A stretch of DNA of 64,000 bases from assembly GCA_021498095.1 (NCBI GenBank), contig JAIZWK010000001.1:1785666-1849665 (forward strand). Direction: 5' to 3'. The translations under genes and the position numbers were made by a program. This document shows, one piece after another, positions 44,166 to 55,100 of the stretch. The first letter of the stretch is position 1. Each line of letters opens with the position of its first letter. The stretch is from Candidatus Harpocratesius repetitus (GTDB taxonomy: Archaea > Asgardarchaeota > Lokiarchaeia > Sigyniarchaeales > Promethearchaeaceae). A model generated the notes under the pieces. That model searched no databases. It was not told the origin of the DNA and saw nothing but the letters and a program-made list of their open reading frames with translations.

Positions 44166-44990
44166 GTGTTTGGCGTGTTTCTCACAACTTATGAAAAACA
44201 ATGGTATAATTTACCAAGTTTCAAACAAAAAATCAAGGATTTTATCAAAAAATCCAATCTCGATGCATTTTTTGAAAGGAATACGTCAAATCAAATATAT
44301 GAAGAGAAAAATCCTTTAATTCTATTAGAAAAAATTGCAGTTCTTCTAGTTCATCCAAATCCCTCCATTCGGAAAATTGTAGCTTCTTTTCTGCATAAAT
44401 GTCTTCCTAACAGAACTTTACAGCTCTATGATGCAGGTAATTTAATTAATGAATTGCCAAATTCTATTAAAATCAAAGTCATTCAGCAAATGACAGAATA
44501 TTATAAAAAAGCAGATTTATCATATCTTAACTTCTCTACTTTTTGGTTGGGAATGTATGGAACTGATGATAGCCTTCCCTTACTTATTAAGAATTTATCA
44601 CATCCTTCTATTAAAATTGTCAAACAAGTGATTAACGCTATTGGTATATTTGGTTCTCCACGTGCAATTCCATATTTACTTCCCTTAATTCATAAGTATA
44701 ATGATCAATCCCAAATTCAACGCGCTGTCATAGAAGCCATTGGAATCTTAGGTCAAGAAGGTGTTGGTATCCAAAGTTTAATACATGAACTTTATACCCA
44801 AGATTCTACAAATTATCAATTATTAGAAAGTTATATCAAATCATTTGGAGCGCGTATATTAAAATATATTGCTTGTGAGATTGAATTCGAAAAGAATTCA
44901 TTTAGAAGGAGGCAACTACAAGAATTCTGTGATTCGATTGCTCAAGAATTTGCCATAAAAACATCAAAACAATACACTATCCTTTTATAG
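44166..44990 (+). CDS. HEAT-repeat-like protein
   Basis: A 274-residue helical protein. Repeated helix pairs of about 36 residues are visible: HPNPSIRKIVASFLHKCL, HPSIKIVKQVINAIGIFGSP and IQRAVIEAIGILGQEG, with GSPRAIPYLLPLI between. These resemble HEAT or PBS-lyase-type repeats used for protein binding. No ATG is in frame near the start; GTG 44166 follows AGGAG too closely, so GTG 44175 nine bases beyond that site may be used. It precedes the polyprenol-kinase-like gene by 31 bases and is possibly co-transcribed. Confidence 0.65.
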   Translation: MFGVFLTTYEKQWYNLPSFKQKIKDFIKKSNLDAFFERNTSNQIYEEKNPLILLEKIAVLLVHPNPSIRKIVASFLHKCLPNRTLQLYDAGNLINELPNSIKIKVIQQMTEYYKKADLSYLNFSTFWLGMYGTDDSLPLLIKNLSHPSIKIVKQVINAIGIFGSPRAIPYLLPLIHKYNDQSQIQRAVIEAIGILGQEGVGIQSLIHELYTQDSTNYQLLESYIKSFGARILKYIACEIEFEKNSFRRRQLQEFCDSIAQEFAIKTSKQYTILL

Positions 44991-45021
44991 GTTGCGAATT
45001 TCTTTTTAAATAGGAACTTAA

Positions 45022-46158
45022 ATGATATCTTTTAGTAAATCTCAAATTCTTATCATAGTAATTTGGTGTTTAATATATACAATAGGTTTGATTCTGCGTT
45101 TATTCAATCTTTTCCCTTTATATTATCTGATTATTGTTGAAATATATTTATTTATTTTCTTTTTATTGAATATTCGATATGCTCTTTCATCCCATAATAA
45201 TTTCGAGAAAAAGAAGCATTCAGATTATTTTATAAATGAAATCTTACTTTCAATTTCATATTTAGCATTAATAATCTATCTTCCTTTTCTTTTTTCTCGG
45301 AATTTAGGCGATGAATTATGGTCGTTTATCTATTTTAATTTATGGAATTCGCTTTCCATTCATATTTTTTGCTGGTTTATTTACATTCTTTGTGCTCAAA
45401 GGAATAATCAGCGAAAACATCGTAATCTAAATTATTCTGAGTGGTTATATATTGTCAGAATGCTTCACAATTCGAAAAATGATGTAGTTCATAATTCTAC
45501 ACGTAAATTGATGCATTTTGGAATTGCTTTTGGCTTATTATTAATCTACATTTTATCTAGAATATTTGTGGATATTCCCTTGTTTTCCCAATTTAAAATT
45601 TCTGAATCCCTTTTTATAAATTATTGGTGGTTTGCAATCTCTCTTCATTTATTATGGATGCTTAATATTGCCGATCTCTTCCGTTTGAATGGTTTTTCTT
45701 TTTTGGGTCGTTTTGCTACAAGGTGGTTTGAATCATCTATTCGAGAAAAAGAATTTTATACGTTTACTTCAGCTCCTTTAATGATTATTTCTTGGCTTCC
45801 CTTTCTTTTAGCATCACAGCCAATTTTTATTATTGTAGCATTTATTGGTTCAATAAGTGATGCTTTAGCAAGTATTATTGGTAAAAAATATGGTAAAATT
45901 AAGGATTCTCATGATAAAACAAGAGAAGGGTATTTTACAGGATTTTTTTCTACTTTTATTCTAAGTTTCTTGGGAATTATGCTTTTTATTCCATCGATTA
46001 ATTCAATTTGGTTAATTTCATTCGCATCTGTACTGACTTCAATTGGATTCTATATAGTAGATCGCTATGCAAAATTAATTTCTGATAACTTTCTAAATTC
46101 CATGATAGTTGGTGGAATCTTATGGGGTTTCATTGCTTTTTTACAAAATTTTTCTTAG
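45022..46158 (+). CDS. CTP-dependent dolichol/phytol/diacylglycerol-kinase-family membrane protein
   Basis: A 378-residue protein with about ten membrane segments. The C-terminal half has the family signature FIGSISDALASIIGKKYGK, then HDKTREGYFTGF, corresponding to the D-A-x-A-x-x-x-G CTP-binding region and KTxEG motif of dolichol kinase (Sec59), phytol kinase and the yeast diacylglycerol kinase Dgk1. It probably phosphorylates a lipid alcohol at the membrane. The N-terminal 160 residues are extra membrane helices. The lipid is unknown, but the window also encodes PAP2 phosphatases and an SRD5A-type reductase. Confidence 0.8.
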   Translation: MISFSKSQILIIVIWCLIYTIGLILRLFNLFPLYYLIIVEIYLFIFFLLNIRYALSSHNNFEKKKHSDYFINEILLSISYLALIIYLPFLFSRNLGDELWSFIYFNLWNSLSIHIFCWFIYILCAQRNNQRKHRNLNYSEWLYIVRMLHNSKNDVVHNSTRKLMHFGIAFGLLLIYILSRIFVDIPLFSQFKISESLFINYWWFAISLHLLWMLNIADLFRLNGFSFLGRFATRWFESSIREKEFYTFTSAPLMIISWLPFLLASQPIFIIVAFIGSISDALASIIGKKYGKIKDSHDKTREGYFTGFFSTFILSFLGIMLFIPSINSIWLISFASVLTSIGFYIVDRYAKLISDNFLNSMIVGGILWGFIAFLQNFS

Positions 46159-46683
46159 CGGAAGATTTTTCTACAAAATTTAAAAGGTTATTCTCGGTAT
46201 AAGTTTTTAGCAAATCATTGGGGGATGTACTATAGAATTCAATATTGAAAATGAAATTTATAGTGAAATATTAAACGCTTTTAATGCTCAAAATTTCAAA
46301 ACAGGATTTGAAGAAAGAGAAATCATAAAATTAATGCAATTATCAAAAAATCCCGCATTAAATCCAAAATTAGTTAATATTATTATAAACAATGCTATTA
46401 TATTGTTATTAACGCTCTTTTTTCAAAAAAATTCAATTACATCTAATGAATATTCTTTAAATTCTCATAATTGTAAAATAAATCTGAAATCTCTTTTTTT
46501 AAACGTTTTAAATGGCGATTTAACTACATTCTCTGCAAATTAATAAATATACCGAGATTTTTTTTATCTTATTCCTTTCCTTAACTTGGAAGAATCTTCT
46601 CAATTTTCTTTTTTTGTGCAAAATTTTATTTAAGTAAGTGCTTAAAATAAAGATAGAAGGAAATTTTACTCCCACGATCTGCC
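46159..46683. other. Intergenic stretch of 525 bases before the ABC operon
   Basis: The left half holds an open frame without proper start (46211-46543, listed separately). The right part (46544-46683) is AT-rich with T-runs and presumably contains the promoter of the ABC operon; TTTTATTTAAG at 46624-46634 is a weak TATA candidate. Confidence 0.45.
46211..46543 (+). pseudogene. Open frame without a clear start, possible gene remnant
   Basis: After TAG 46208-46210 the frame is open for 110 codons to TAA 46541-46543. It reads plausibly as protein (FNIENEIYSEILNAFNAQNF, then REIIKLMQLSKNPALNPK, then IIINNAIILLLTLFF). Only one Met, at 46334, is in frame, and the protein-like sequence begins well before it. 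It may be the 3' part of a decayed gene or a short gene starting at ATT. I do not recognise the family. Confidence 0.35.
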
Positions 46684-47757
46684 ATGAATGATTATAACCC
46701 TTTTCCTCAAGATCTCTCTTCTTTGCACGATAAGATTTCAGATAATCCATTTAAGAATTATACGATCAGAGATTATCAAGAAATTGGGAAAAAATACGAT
46801 CTTTTTCTCTCTGAAGCAAGTGTAGCTTATCAAAAAGGAAAATCTGTGTTGCATAATATAAGTTTGTTTTTAAAACCAGGGGAAATATTAGGATTGATTG
46901 GAGGAAGTGGTGCTGGGAAAAGCACATGCATGAGAGTAATGACCGGTCAAATCAAACCTCCTCAATTGACCCATGGGTTTGCAGTTACTGCAGGATATCG
47001 TGCGGTTAGGGATAATTTAAAATTAATTCATCAAATTGGCTATGTTCCACAATTAGAATATCTCTCTTTATACGAACAATTTTCGGCTCTAGATAATTGC
47101 CTGTTCTTTGGTAGGAATTATTGTATTTCAAAGAAACAGATTTTAAAAAGAGCTCGTGAGATTTTAGGTATTTTGGGATTTGAAAATGAAGAATTACTGA
47201 ATAAACCTGTTAAATATCTTTCAGGTGGCGAACGAAAGCGAGTCTCAATTGCTGTTGGGCTTATAAATACACCAAAAGTATTATTCCTAGATGAACCGAC
47301 TACTGGTTTAGATCCACATCTTAGAATCGGTGTTTTAAATTTCCTATTAAAGATTAACAAGGAATTTAATACAACAATGGTAATCGTATCACATGATTTA
47401 GAAATCGCGGATTACTGCACTAAAGTTGCTATTCTTAATTTTGGAGAACTGGCAGGTTTTGGAAAACCAAAAGATCTCGTGGAATCTTTACCAAGCCATG
47501 GGAAGATGTTAAATATTCATCTAAAATCCTATAATTCACGGATTCATCTTAGAAAAATAAAAGAAATTGCTGGAATTCGTTATGTCTTAAATGCAGGAAG
47601 AAATCAAATTAAACTGTTTTCTGATGAAATTGAAAATTTAAATTTAATAATTTCACAATTAAGAGAGATTGGTTTGGAAATTGAACATTTTAGTTTAGAT
47701 CAAGCTGTTTTTTTAGAATATTTTCGCATAAAAGGAAAACATATTGAGGGGGTTTAG
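46684..47757 (+). CDS. ABC transporter ATP-binding protein
   Basis: A 357-residue ATPase and first gene of a six-gene operon. The Walker A is GGSGAGKST, the signature LSGGERKR, Walker B VLFLDEPTTGLDP and the H-loop VSHDLEI. A 45-residue N-terminal extension precedes the ABC domain and a regulatory tail (about residues 275-357) follows. It is of the ABC-2/DrrA-CcmA type that works with the two permeases downstream (2-base gap to the first). The substrate is not predictable, but coupling to a large surface protein suggests export or envelope work. Confidence 0.93.
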   Translation: MNDYNPFPQDLSSLHDKISDNPFKNYTIRDYQEIGKKYDLFLSEASVAYQKGKSVLHNISLFLKPGEILGLIGGSGAGKSTCMRVMTGQIKPPQLTHGFAVTAGYRAVRDNLKLIHQIGYVPQLEYLSLYEQFSALDNCLFFGRNYCISKKQILKRAREILGILGFENEELLNKPVKYLSGGERKRVSIAVGLINTPKVLFLDEPTTGLDPHLRIGVLNFLLKINKEFNTTMVIVSHDLEIADYCTKVAILNFGELAGFGKPKDLVESLPSHGKMLNIHLKSYNSRIHLRKIKEIAGIRYVLNAGRNQIKLFSDEIENLNLIISQLREIGLEIEHFSLDQAVFLEYFRIKGKHIEGV

Positions 47758-47759
47758 AG

Positions 47760-48947
47760 ATGTCAGAAGATATTTTATCGGATACTCGATCACGATTATT
47801 AAGAATTACCAATATGGTAAGAAAAGAAGTAAAAACATTAATTTCTGATAAAACTGCTATGTTTATCCTCTTTTTCATTCCATTTTTGTTGATTCTAATA
47901 TTAGGAACTTCACAACCGAATTTGGAGGCGACTAAAACCACTATTTGGATCATTGACTATGATCATTCTGAAAGATCAGAACAATTTATCGAGACAATGA
48001 AATCTTTGAATCTATCTTTGGCAGTGGGTCAAAGATTAACCCCAAAGATTTACGCTTCTGGTGAATTCGCCCCTATTGAGCCAGACCTTGGGGAAGTGGA
48101 ATCTTATGGAAATGTTACTGAAGAATTGGCTAGACGAACAATTACCACCCAATATTTAGATGCATATATTATTTTACCTCAAGGATTTGAACAAGATATT
48201 TCAATAAATGGAACAACCACAATTATTGTTTACTATGATGCAATTGATTTTACAAAAATGATTGTCTCTGATATGATAGTTTTGGTGGGTTCAAGTGAGA
48301 TTCAAGTGAAGAATATGTTATTTGAACGCGATATTATATATTTTCCTGAGACTCGGCCTAAGAATTATGATCTTAATATCTTGGATCTTGGTGCACCTTA
48401 TTTTGTTCCATTGATGCTCTTCTTTACCATGCAGTTGATTTCTACTCAATCAATTGTAGGGGACATTCCTCTTCGGCGATTACTTAATACAAGTTTGAAA
48501 CGGGGAGAAGTTATAACTGGAAAATTAATTGCTTATACAATTATTGGTATTTTTCAAGTTCTGCTTAGTATGTCAATGCTTTCAATATTTAAGGTTACAA
48601 TGCATTGTTTATGGTTAGATCTATTTTTGATTCTTCTTTTAAATTCCATTGTAGGCATCACCATGGGTATATTTATTTCAACTATAACAAAAAGCCGTTT
48701 ACAAGCGTCACAATTATTCCTTTTACTCTTTTTTTTGATGTATATAAACGTATATTATGTTCGAAATATATTCTTTCTAACATTTATTCCTATTGAACAA
48801 ACTCGAATTGTCTATGAATTTCTTGCTTATCGTGGAAAAGGAATGCTCTCACTTTGGGCTCCAATAATGTATATGGGTATTACAGGATTATTTTTCTACC
48901 TGGCTTCAGTGATTTATATAAAATTTATTAAAAAGGAGTTTATATGA
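47760..48947 (+). CDS. ABC-2 type permease
   Basis: A 395-residue membrane permease. One N-terminal helix (FILFFIPFLLILILGTS) is followed by a large extracytoplasmic domain (about 170 residues, starting IWIIDYDHSERSEQF) and then five C-terminal helices, the ABC-2 layout. TQSIVGDIPLRRLLNTSLKRGEVITGK is the typical coupling stretch between domain and helices. It starts after GAGGGGG and its TGA overlaps the ATG of the next permease gene by 4 bases. It resembles the next gene in layout and probably forms a heterodimer with it. Confidence 0.9.
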   Translation: MSEDILSDTRSRLLRITNMVRKEVKTLISDKTAMFILFFIPFLLILILGTSQPNLEATKTTIWIIDYDHSERSEQFIETMKSLNLSLAVGQRLTPKIYASGEFAPIEPDLGEVESYGNVTEELARRTITTQYLDAYIILPQGFEQDISINGTTTIIVYYDAIDFTKMIVSDMIVLVGSSEIQVKNMLFERDIIYFPETRPKNYDLNILDLGAPYFVPLMLFFTMQLISTQSIVGDIPLRRLLNTSLKRGEVITGKLIAYTIIGIFQVLLSMSMLSIFKVTMHCLWLDLFLILLLNSIVGITMGIFISTITKSRLQASQLFLLLFFLMYINVYYVRNIFFLTFIPIEQTRIVYEFLAYRGKGMLSLWAPIMYMGITGLFFYLASVIYIKFIKKEFI

Positions 48948-50170
48948 TGAAAGGTAAATTTAAATTGTTCAGTAATTCTTTACTTTCGAAATTGGCAGGA
49001 TGGAAAGAAGATCATTTAATAAAACCCCTTAAACGTTATGGAGCCTTAGTAGTGAAAGAGATTAAAGTCTTGATTAATGATAAAGGTGCAATGATAATCA
49101 CATATGTCATTCCCTTAATTGTAGTTCTTGTGTTAACTATAGGTTCTAGCGGCCAAATTATTTCAACTGATGATTCCAGCAATAGTGCCAGAATAAATGA
49201 ATTATTTAAAAATGAAATACCAATAATTGGGATCATCGACTACGATCAAAGTGAAGGTTTTCCAGATCGAGATCTTTCTTCAGATTTTCTCGCAAAATTT
49301 CAAGAAGCACAAACAGAAGGGCTCTGTACTCTTTTTGAAACAACAAATCAAAGCGAATTGGAATTTTTATTAGGAGATGGGGAAATAAATGCATTTATAA
49401 TCATTCCACCCATGTTTGAGTTTAATCTTTCAATTCATCTTCCAGTAATCATTCCAATCGTAATTGATTCAATAAATACGGTCAATCTTCAATCTACTCA
49501 GCAGATTGTGGATAGTATAATTCAAGATTTTAAGCAAGAAAATGATTTTACTGGAGTATTTAAAATAGACAAGAATTTGGTGAATGTACCTGATAAGAAT
49601 CAAATATTTTTCGCCGCTGCCCCTTATATAATTCCTTTAGTGATATTTGGGATTGGTTGTCTGACTTCTACTCAAAGTATCGTCTCAGATATACCAAAAG
49701 ATCGAATGGTTTTGACCCCAACGAATAAAGGTGAAATGATGCTGGCTAAAGTATCTGCAAATATTCTTATTCAGCTGGGTGTTGTCATTATTTTTATTAT
49801 AACAAGTCTTTTTGTTAATTTACAAATTATGAGTAACTATTTTATGTATTTTATTGTGTTATTTTTAATGGAGATTAATGCCGTATTAATTGGTGTAGCT
49901 ATTTCAGCTATTTCTAAAACACCCTTGGCTGCTTATCAATATTTTATTTTTGTTTTTATTTTTCAAATTGTGGCTATTTTATTTATTGAAAATCCGATGA
50001 TATTGATGACAATGCCTCTTTACAACGGTTATCAATTACTTTTACAAATTGTGCTCCGGGGACAGACTTTTTGGTCAGTACGTGTGAATTTTTTTAGTCT
50101 GGCGGTTGAATCTTTAATTATATATTTCATTGGATATATTGTGTTTAAAATTCAGAAAACAATGCTTTGA
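48944..50170 (+). CDS. ABC-2 type permease
   Basis: A 408-residue paralogue of the preceding permease, with the same arrangement: a helix (VIPLIVVLVLTIG), an extracellular domain opening IIGIIDYDQSEGF (compare IWIIDYDHSERSE), then TQSIVSDIPKDRMVLTPTNKGEMMLAK and five helices. The IDYDxSE block shared by both shows a common ancestor. It begins inside the previous stop (ATGA overlap) with AAGGAG upstream, so the two proteins are made together. Confidence 0.9.
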   Translation: MMKGKFKLFSNSLLSKLAGWKEDHLIKPLKRYGALVVKEIKVLINDKGAMIITYVIPLIVVLVLTIGSSGQIISTDDSSNSARINELFKNEIPIIGIIDYDQSEGFPDRDLSSDFLAKFQEAQTEGLCTLFETTNQSELEFLLGDGEINAFIIIPPMFEFNLSIHLPVIIPIVIDSINTVNLQSTQQIVDSIIQDFKQENDFTGVFKIDKNLVNVPDKNQIFFAAAPYIIPLVIFGIGCLTSTQSIVSDIPKDRMVLTPTNKGEMMLAKVSANILIQLGVVIIFIITSLFVNLQIMSNYFMYFIVLFLMEINAVLIGVAISAISKTPLAAYQYFIFVFIFQIVAILFIENPMILMTMPLYNGYQLLLQIVLRGQTFWSVRVNFFSLAVESLIIYFIGYIVFKIQKTML

Positions 50171-50208
50171 TTTTTTTAAGATAAAAAATATCTAATATGG
50201 AGATAAAA

Positions 50209-52125
50209 ATGGGACCGGTTCAAGATGAAATTGAAGAAGAAATTGTGGAACAGAGTATTTTTGGACGTAATCAATTTAAAGAATTGATAGAATGGCTTCA
50301 AGCACGAAAAATGTTCCAAATACGATGTGAAATCACAGGTATGTATAACTTAACCGAGCAATTTTTCAAAGGTAAAGGTGTTATTCTGAAAAGATATGAT
50401 GGCCGGATTTTCCCAAATACTGTTTATATTCTGCTTAATGAAGGAGATATTGGAAAAGATGAGATTTTAATTGGTAGGCGAATAATAGAAGTTAGTAATC
50501 AGCAATTAATTCAGCCATTTCAAACTTTCGGAATGAATCAACTTGAAATTTCAGAATTATCAGAAGCTATTGCTCCTAATGTATTTGTTCTTGAAAATTC
50601 ATTTAAAAAAGATTTGCAGCACCAAACCTTTTTTCGTAATAGAGAATATGATAGAAGTATTGATTTTTTGACTTCTTTAATTAAAAAATATGAAGTTAAT
50701 GCTTATATCGAAGGGATACTTGTTTCAAAAACAAAACAGATTCCTTGTATTATTACAGGAATGGTCAAATCAGTTGTTGGAAAAGATATTTATATTTCAT
50801 TATGGGATGCTTTTGATCCTACTGATCCATTGAATGATGAAACTAAAGAATGGCTAACCAGGGACTGGATAATCCAAATAGGTCAAATGGGTATAAACAA
50901 GGTTCATCCGAAATATTTACTGTTTGAAACAGGAGAAGAACTTTCATTAACAAAAAAGGTTTTAATTACAAAAAATTTATCCGTTTCATTTTCTGGAAGA
51001 AAAATTATTGAAGATGTATCTTTTACCTTGGAAAAGGGAGAGATTATGGGAATAATCGGAGAATCTGGAGCAGGTAAATCTACTACAGTTAAAGCAATAC
51101 TCGGGGAAGTTGATTATTCTGGAGAAATACTTGTTTTTGGCATTGATGCACATGATACTAAAGCGATTGCTCCATTTATTGGATATGTCCCACAAGATCT
51201 TTCACGTATGTATCAAAATTTCAACTGTTTGGAGAATATTGTTGCCTTTGGAAGACAATATGGGGTTCCAGATGAACTTTTAATTCAACGAGGAAAAAAA
51301 ATTCTTACAGATTTGGGTATTGGACATGTCGCTAATCAACCGGTTTCTTCGCTTTCAGGGGGTCAGAAAAGACGCGCTTCAATTGCAATCGCTATGGTTC
51401 ATAATCCATATCTCATATTTTTAGATGAGCCCACTTCTGGTCTAGATCCATTAGCGAGATATGAGTTATGGAATTATTTGGATTTGATAAATAAAGAATA
51501 TGGGATTTCTTTAGTAGTCATTTCTCATTATTTAGATGAAATTGAATATTGCGATAAAGCTTGCATTTTCTTACGCGGGATCGGGTTTTATGACTTTAAT
51601 TCTCCTCAAGGATTAAAAAAGGCTCTACCTGGAAAAGGATTGGCATTAGAAGTTACACTAGAAACTGTTAACATAGAAGCAGTAGAAGTACTAAAGCAAA
51701 TTCCTGGGGTCGTTTTTACAATTCAACGTGGAGAACGAATACGATTATTAAGTGACATTCCTTCCAAAATATTAGGTGATCGTGTCATTGAATCATTACA
51801 ACGTGCGAAAATTCCCCTTCACAGTATTACATATAAAGTTTCAGTAGATATGGTTGATTATTTTACCTATGTGAGTGTAATTCATCAGCAAGAAGGGGGA
51901 GGTGACTTAGGTCATCTTTCAAAACTGGAAATACTTGAAATAACAAAAGGTGTAAATAATACCAGTGAGCCTGGAATTGTAACTTTATCAGATAACCAAA
52001 TTTTAATGGTTGATGTTGACATGGATAAGATTAATGTTCCTGTAGAAAAAATTGATGAAACGCGCGCCAGCTTGAAAGAGCAAAAGGATAAACTTAAAAA
52101 AAAAAATCTGAAACATAAAAAGTGA
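50209..52125 (+). CDS. ABC transporter ATP-binding protein with a 250-residue N-terminal domain
   Basis: A 638-residue protein. The ABC domain spans about residues 255-490: Walker A GESGAGKST, signature LSGGQKRR, Walker B LIFLDEPTSGLDP, H-loop ISHYLDE. The first 250 residues are an unfamiliar domain with two similar halves (FQIRCEITGMYN and IEGILVSKTKQIPCIITGMV), perhaps a duplicated beta-rich module. The C-terminal tail is Lys-rich and coiled (SLKEQKDKLKKKNLKHKK). The frame starts at ATG 50197, but its GGAG serves as a good ribosome site for ATG 50209. It follows the second permease and is 12 bases before the pseudosubtilase gene. Confidence 0.9.
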   Translation: MGPVQDEIEEEIVEQSIFGRNQFKELIEWLQARKMFQIRCEITGMYNLTEQFFKGKGVILKRYDGRIFPNTVYILLNEGDIGKDEILIGRRIIEVSNQQLIQPFQTFGMNQLEISELSEAIAPNVFVLENSFKKDLQHQTFFRNREYDRSIDFLTSLIKKYEVNAYIEGILVSKTKQIPCIITGMVKSVVGKDIYISLWDAFDPTDPLNDETKEWLTRDWIIQIGQMGINKVHPKYLLFETGEELSLTKKVLITKNLSVSFSGRKIIEDVSFTLEKGEIMGIIGESGAGKSTTVKAILGEVDYSGEILVFGIDAHDTKAIAPFIGYVPQDLSRMYQNFNCLENIVAFGRQYGVPDELLIQRGKKILTDLGIGHVANQPVSSLSGGQKRRASIAIAMVHNPYLIFLDEPTSGLDPLARYELWNYLDLINKEYGISLVVISHYLDEIEYCDKACIFLRGIGFYDFNSPQGLKKALPGKGLALEVTLETVNIEAVEVLKQIPGVVFTIQRGERIRLLSDIPSKILGDRVIESLQRAKIPLHSITYKVSVDMVDYFTYVSVIHQQEGGGDLGHLSKLEILEITKGVNNTSEPGIVTLSDNQILMVDVDMDKINVPVEKIDETRASLKEQKDKLKKKNLKHKK

Positions 52126-52137
52126 AGGGGTAAAAAA

Positions 52138-55100
52138 ATGCAACAAACTCGACAAAAAACAAAGATATATGGTAAAATCTTCCGAAAACAAGTCAATATC
52201 TTCTTTATTTTCCTTATTTTAATGATTCCCGGATTATTTCTCCATTTTCAATCACCAGCAATACAAAATAATAATTTTAATTTTCTTCAAATGATAAATA
52301 AATCCACTCCGAATTCACTAAAAACATCTACTTATGCTCATATTGATCCACGATTAGCCGATCTTATCAAAAATAATGAAGATCCATATAAGAAAGTAAA
52401 TGTTCTTCTTTTTTTTTCCGATAAACCTGTTAAATATTCTGAATTATCCAAATATGGAACAATACAAATCTCATTTACTTTACTTAAAGGATGTAAATTT
52501 GAAACTACTCTTAGTCATATCGAAAAATTGGGATTATTGCCTTATATTCAATCAATTTGGTGGGATTTACCTATTCCTACTTCAATTCCCTCATCAAATA
52601 TTATAGAATCTTCTTCTTTTTCAATAAAGGCTGAATACAAAACTCAGAGCACTGAATTTGTAAATTTTACTAATGAAATTAACGCAAATCAGTTATGGCA
52701 GCGTGGTATTTCTGGAAAAGGTGTAGTTATTGCTTTGCTTGATACTGGTATTGATATTTCAGGTTCTGGAGGAGGCAATTTGGATGATTTAGACGATAAC
52801 AGTTCAACAAACGATCCTAAATTTCTTGGTGGGGTATCAATGGTTCCTGATGAACCTCTTTACTATACCGATTTAACAGGACGAGGAACTTTTCATGCAG
52901 GAATTGCTTGTGGGACTGCTGGATTAAATCCTGAATATATTGGTGTTGCTCCAGATGCAAAGTACTTAAACGTGAAAATTTTCGATTCACTTGGGATAAC
53001 ATATTGGTCGTTTATGATATCTGGTATTGAGTGGGCTATTGAGCATGGAGCGGATATAATTCTATTTGTAGCCACTATTCCTGGATTGTATTTGGATCCA
53101 GTTTGCCAAATAGTGAATGCTGCCGTAGATCGTGGTGTAATCGTAATAACCCCTGTGGGTGATGATGGTCCTTCTTATATGAGCGTCAATACTCCTGGAC
53201 AAGCCAATCAAGCAATTTCTGTTGGAGCTTACAATTCAATAACTAAAGAAGTTTGGGAACATTCCAGTCGAGGGCCATCATATGATTTTCACGTTGGACC
53301 TGATGTAATCGCTCCTGGGGTTGATTTGATTGGACCAAGGGCAAGATATCTAACGAATGAAAGTATAGAATTGGCAGTGAATTTTATAACTCAGATTTCA
53401 CCCGAGATGACTGCTGTTTTGAATTCTCAATTGAATTCCCTTCAAGCAGAATTTGATACTCTTTCAAATTCTATCCCAAAGTCACCTTACGGGACTCCTC
53501 TTTCTGAAGACTCAAGTTTTACTCGTGCTTCTGGGACAGGTGCTGCAGCTGCAGTATGTGCTGGGGGTGTTGCTTTATTACTTAATGCTTTTCCTTTAGC
53601 TACTCCTGTAATTATTCAACAAGCTCTAATGCGAGGTGCACATTCTATTAGTTTTCCTCAAGATATTAATTCAGAAGGTTCAGGATTAATTGATCTATTG
53701 GCTTCTTATTCATGGCTCCAGGATTTTTATAAGAAAAACTTTACTGATTTTCAGAGTTCTTCAGTACCGCTTTTTTATTCAGGAATGATAACTAATGAAG
53801 ATTTAACCAATGTATCTCAATACAGCACAGATCTGAATTATTCACAAATTGAAAACACTACTTTTTCAGCATTTATGAGTTCTCAAATGATGAGTTCTGC
53901 TTTAGTTATTAATACATTAAATGAAAGTAATCCATTAAACGTTCAGAACATCTCAATACATCTTCCATTGAATCAATTTGGTGTTGGATACTCCCTTTCT
54001 GGAGATTCTGAAGATTTTGAATTTCATTGGTTATCAGAATTTAAGGTAGTAAAAGAAATGCATGAAATGGTAAATACAATTGTATATCCTGATGGATATC
54101 GAAGATATGTCAGTATTCTTGAATTTAATGGGCTTTATATTGCTTGCTTAGTGGAGACTTGGGCTTATATAGGGGAAAAGAGTGATACCATATCAACATT
54201 TAATTTTACAAGTCCCTTAACAGGGGAATCTTATCAGACTGGTTTAAATTTTTCAACCTTGAAATTGACTCATCGATTAAACGCCTTTAAATTTTCCTTT
54301 CATTTTATGAATGAGCGAAAAGATCATCAATCATTTAGAAACTTAACTTTAATTTCTTTTATAAAGGGAGATTTGTTTGTAAATGAAACAGGAACCTTAG
54401 ATAATTTAAATTACAAAGGATTTGATGCAGAAAATACCTTAGAATTCATGAAGGACGATATAGTTATATTTGATTCACAATCTCAAATGATGTGGGTGGA
54501 AGATTTTGATAATTCATCGAATTTACTTAATAATCCAAGATACGCAGCAATTGGATTTGTATCTTCATCGCATAATTTGTCTTCTTTTGCAGTTGGGAAT
54601 AGCTTTAACATCTTATTAAATATTTCTCAAGCTAAATTGGCAAATTCTACTTGGAATTCAAATATTTCAAAAGATGTTGTTTTTTCACAAAAAAATTCAA
54701 CTAATTCTCTTATCGATCCAAGTTTTGCACAACTTTATTCTTTAAATGATTTGGAATTTGGAACTACTTCTGAATTTAATGGAGTTATGTCCATTTCACA
54801 AGCAAATTCAATATCAGAATGTCGCGATATTGTTAAATCAAATGCTGAATTACTTCAAACAAATACAACTAACTATAATGTCACTGATCTGATTGTTTTT
54901 TCTGCCAGTTTTTCGAGAATTCATGAACCTCATGTTCCCTATCAATCATCTGTAAAAATTCTTAATTTAGGAAATCAAATTATTCCAAATACACAATTAG
55001 TTTTTTATTCAAATCGAACTGTAAAACATGGAGAATCCGAGATTTATTCACGTATTATTTCTATTCAAAATCTTCAACCATTTAATTTAAAATCATATAA

